From contig NC_054741.1 of the NCBI RefSeq assembly GCF_018143015.1, forward strand, positions 57,489,048 through 57,553,047: a stretch of DNA of 64,000 nucleotides, given 5' to 3'. The DNA comes from Lytechinus variegatus (Eukaryota > Echinodermata > Echinoidea > Temnopleuroida > Toxopneustidae). The translations under genes were made by a program, and so were the position numbers. Below, in pieces: positions 1 through 64,000 of the stretch (positions are counted from its first letter, which is position 1; each line of letters opens with the position of its first letter). The notes under the pieces were generated by a model. The model did not search any database. It was not told where the DNA came from and worked only from the letters and a program-made list of their open reading frames with translations.

Positions 1-323
1 GGCCTCGTTTTAGTTTTATCGTTTTCCACTTAATTGTCTTTATTGCCTCATACATAGCATCTTAAATTATCCCGAAATGGCCACATAACAATAACCATGA
101 ACTGACAAGCAAAGGATGAAACTCATCATATTTATTCTAATAAGATTCCATTGGAATGCCGTCGGAGATAACCTCAAACCGTCTATCCACTTGTTGTTCA
201 TGTTGTTTCCTTGCCTATATAAGAAGTTGTCAGGCTTCCTTAGCAATCAGATGACAAAATACCCTACCACCATTATTGGCTGTATGAATGTAAGCAGAGT
301 AAAAACGATTATCAGTCAATGAA

Positions 324-904
324 TTAAAGGAAACCAAAACCCAAGAAGAGAAGTAATCTTATTGGAAAGAGTAAAATGAGAGGAAAAATTTCAAAAAAGT
401 TTCATCAAAATCGGTTATGAAATAAGCAAGTTATGGGAGTTTTAAAACTCTTGTTGTATATGGGTATCCTCAAATTGGCAAACGTGCTTCAAAATTGCTG
501 ATTTTGTGGACAACTCTCCATTTGTTTTGTACACAAATTTTCAGATTTTCCTCATTATCTTTCAAATTGCATCTTGCCTCCTTCTGAGCACAACATATGT
601 CATGGGAAAATATAATCCACACCATATATGTCAAGGTCAGGAGGAGATAATGTGAAATATGTAAAATAAACGGGGAACTCTGAAAATATGTGTACAAAAC
701 AAATGGAGAGTTGTCCACAAAATCAGCCATTTTGAAGCACGTTTGCCAATTTGAGGATCCACATAGTAAGTACAACATGACTTTTTAATCGTCCATAACT
801 TGCTTATTTCATAACCGATTTTGATGAAACTTTTTTAAAATTGTTCCTCTCATTTTACTCTTTCCAATAAGATTGCTTCTCTTCTTGGGTTTTGGTTTCC
901 TTTA
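324..904. mobile_element. Near-perfect palindromic foldback (MITE-like) element
   Basis: The ends read TTAAAGGAAACC and GGTTTCCTTTAG. The two arms run inwards for roughly 270 bp each, with only a short loop around 590-660. No coding capacity is seen. Its origin and superfamily are not shown by the sequence. Confidence 0.85.
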
Positions 905-1685
905 GTAACTAAACTGAAAAAAAAGTTGTGAATAATAAATTTGTGTTTAGGAATAACTTAAAATGTCTTTATTAATGATGGGGGGTGGAGACGACCATCT
1001 TTCTCCTGTTCTTTTCAGGAGTAGCATATTTTCGTTCTCAGAAATTAAAAAAAATAAGATTTTCATTAGCTTGTTGTAATTTGCACTTTCTTTTAGAGCT
1101 GACAACCTTTATTATGCTACGTTGTCCAGGATATTTTCAAAAAGAAATTAATGCTGTCATTCAAATAAAATAATATTGATTTTCTTCTTATTTCTACAAG
1201 ATAATTTTCAGCATAATTTATACAGACTCATTTTGTTTTTATGATGCATATAACATACAAGAGATCTGTTTATAGAAAAATAAGGCGCAATATCGAAAAA
1301 GCAAAAGCCTGAGTGTGGCTGGGTGCACCTGTAACCCCCTGTAACACATACACAAAACAATATATAAAATAAAGAAAGGAAGAAAATCCATAATAAAGTA
1401 ATATATAGTAATGATAAAATATTGATAAGGTAAGTTCGCGTTGATGTATATGGGGCTAGTTTTATTAGGGTTGACACGGGGGTTGACACCCTTGACAGAG
1501 CTTGTCAGCTAAACGAATATTAAGTTAAGATCATTCTAATGACAACCTATTACATGACCCTGTCATGAATGTATCAGTTGATATGCAGCATAATTATACA
1601 ATCTTCTCGGGGAATATTTAATATAGTTCTTGGATAAATCAATCAAACATATTTCGATTATATCTTTTTTTTCACTCCCCTGCAG

Positions 1686-63814
<62,129 letters not shown>

Positions 63815-63884
63815 GTGAGCATTTTGTTCCATGACAGGAGAATCTTGGGGTTGTTCCACTAGGAGTTAATACACACAACGGCAA

Positions 63885-64000
63885 CTTAAAAATAATAATA
63901 ATAATATATAGCATTCATATAATAATCCTGCCGGGTACACATCCACCTCACCTGGGTTGAGTGCTGCACATTGTGGATAAATTTCTTGCTGAAGGAAAAC
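63885..64000 (-). mobile_element. SINE family B, copy 3 (cut by window end)
   Basis: AATAATAATAATAATATATA, then GGGTACACATCCACCTCACC and TAAATTTCTTGCTGAAGG match 38460 onward. The tRNA-like head would lie outside. Confidence 0.78.

Overview
The window is animal nuclear DNA, most likely from an echinoderm and probably a sea urchin. The gene has many short exons split by AT-rich introns with GT-AG borders. The introns are full of small foldback (MITE-like) elements, tRNA-derived SINEs and microsatellites of kinds I associate with echinoid genomes. The species call is inference. The exon reading does not depend on it.

Almost the whole window is one plus-strand gene, open at both ends. I trace 52 coding exons from 1686 to 63814, about 9.2 kb of coding sequence or roughly 3,080 codons. 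Intron phases agree from exon to exon throughout. The one exception is a single extra base in exon 2. The product is a giant, cysteine-rich, secreted mosaic protein. In order it has six EGF modules; VWD-C8-TIL-TILa cassette 1; four EGF; cassette 2; six EGF; two FN3-like exons, each ending in a half-EGF tail; then cassettes 3, 4, 5 and most of 6. Cassettes 3 to 5 sit directly in tandem. A 9.9 kb intron (51238-61096) comes before cassette 6. The signal peptide, start codon, C-terminus, promoter and poly(A) site are all outside the window. The nearest known architectures are IgGFc-binding protein, zonadhesin, tectorins, gel-forming mucins and the large VWD/EGF proteins of echinoderm adhesive and mucous secretions. 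I do not recognise a precise orthologue, so I give no gene symbol.

All six VWD domains keep the GDPH motif, which is an Asp-Pro autocleavage site in some relatives. All six also keep a CGLCG di-cysteine motif. Every EGF, FN3 and complete cassette unit starts and ends in a phase-1 intron, so units can be duplicated or skipped without loss of frame. Cassettes 1 and 2 carry one more intron in VWD than cassettes 3 to 6, which points to two rounds of expansion.

The introns hold at least ten foldback/MITE families, several with two to four copies. They also hold two copies of a 1.1 kb repeat with an internal tandem array, one of which carries a nested TTAA-flanked element. There is a hAT-like insertion inside what looks like a LINE tail, a LINE 3' end on the minus strand, five SINE copies or fragments, several microsatellites, a long purine tract and a decayed array with a period near 100 bp. 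I see no second protein-coding gene, no intact tRNA or rRNA gene, no CRISPR array and no viral element.
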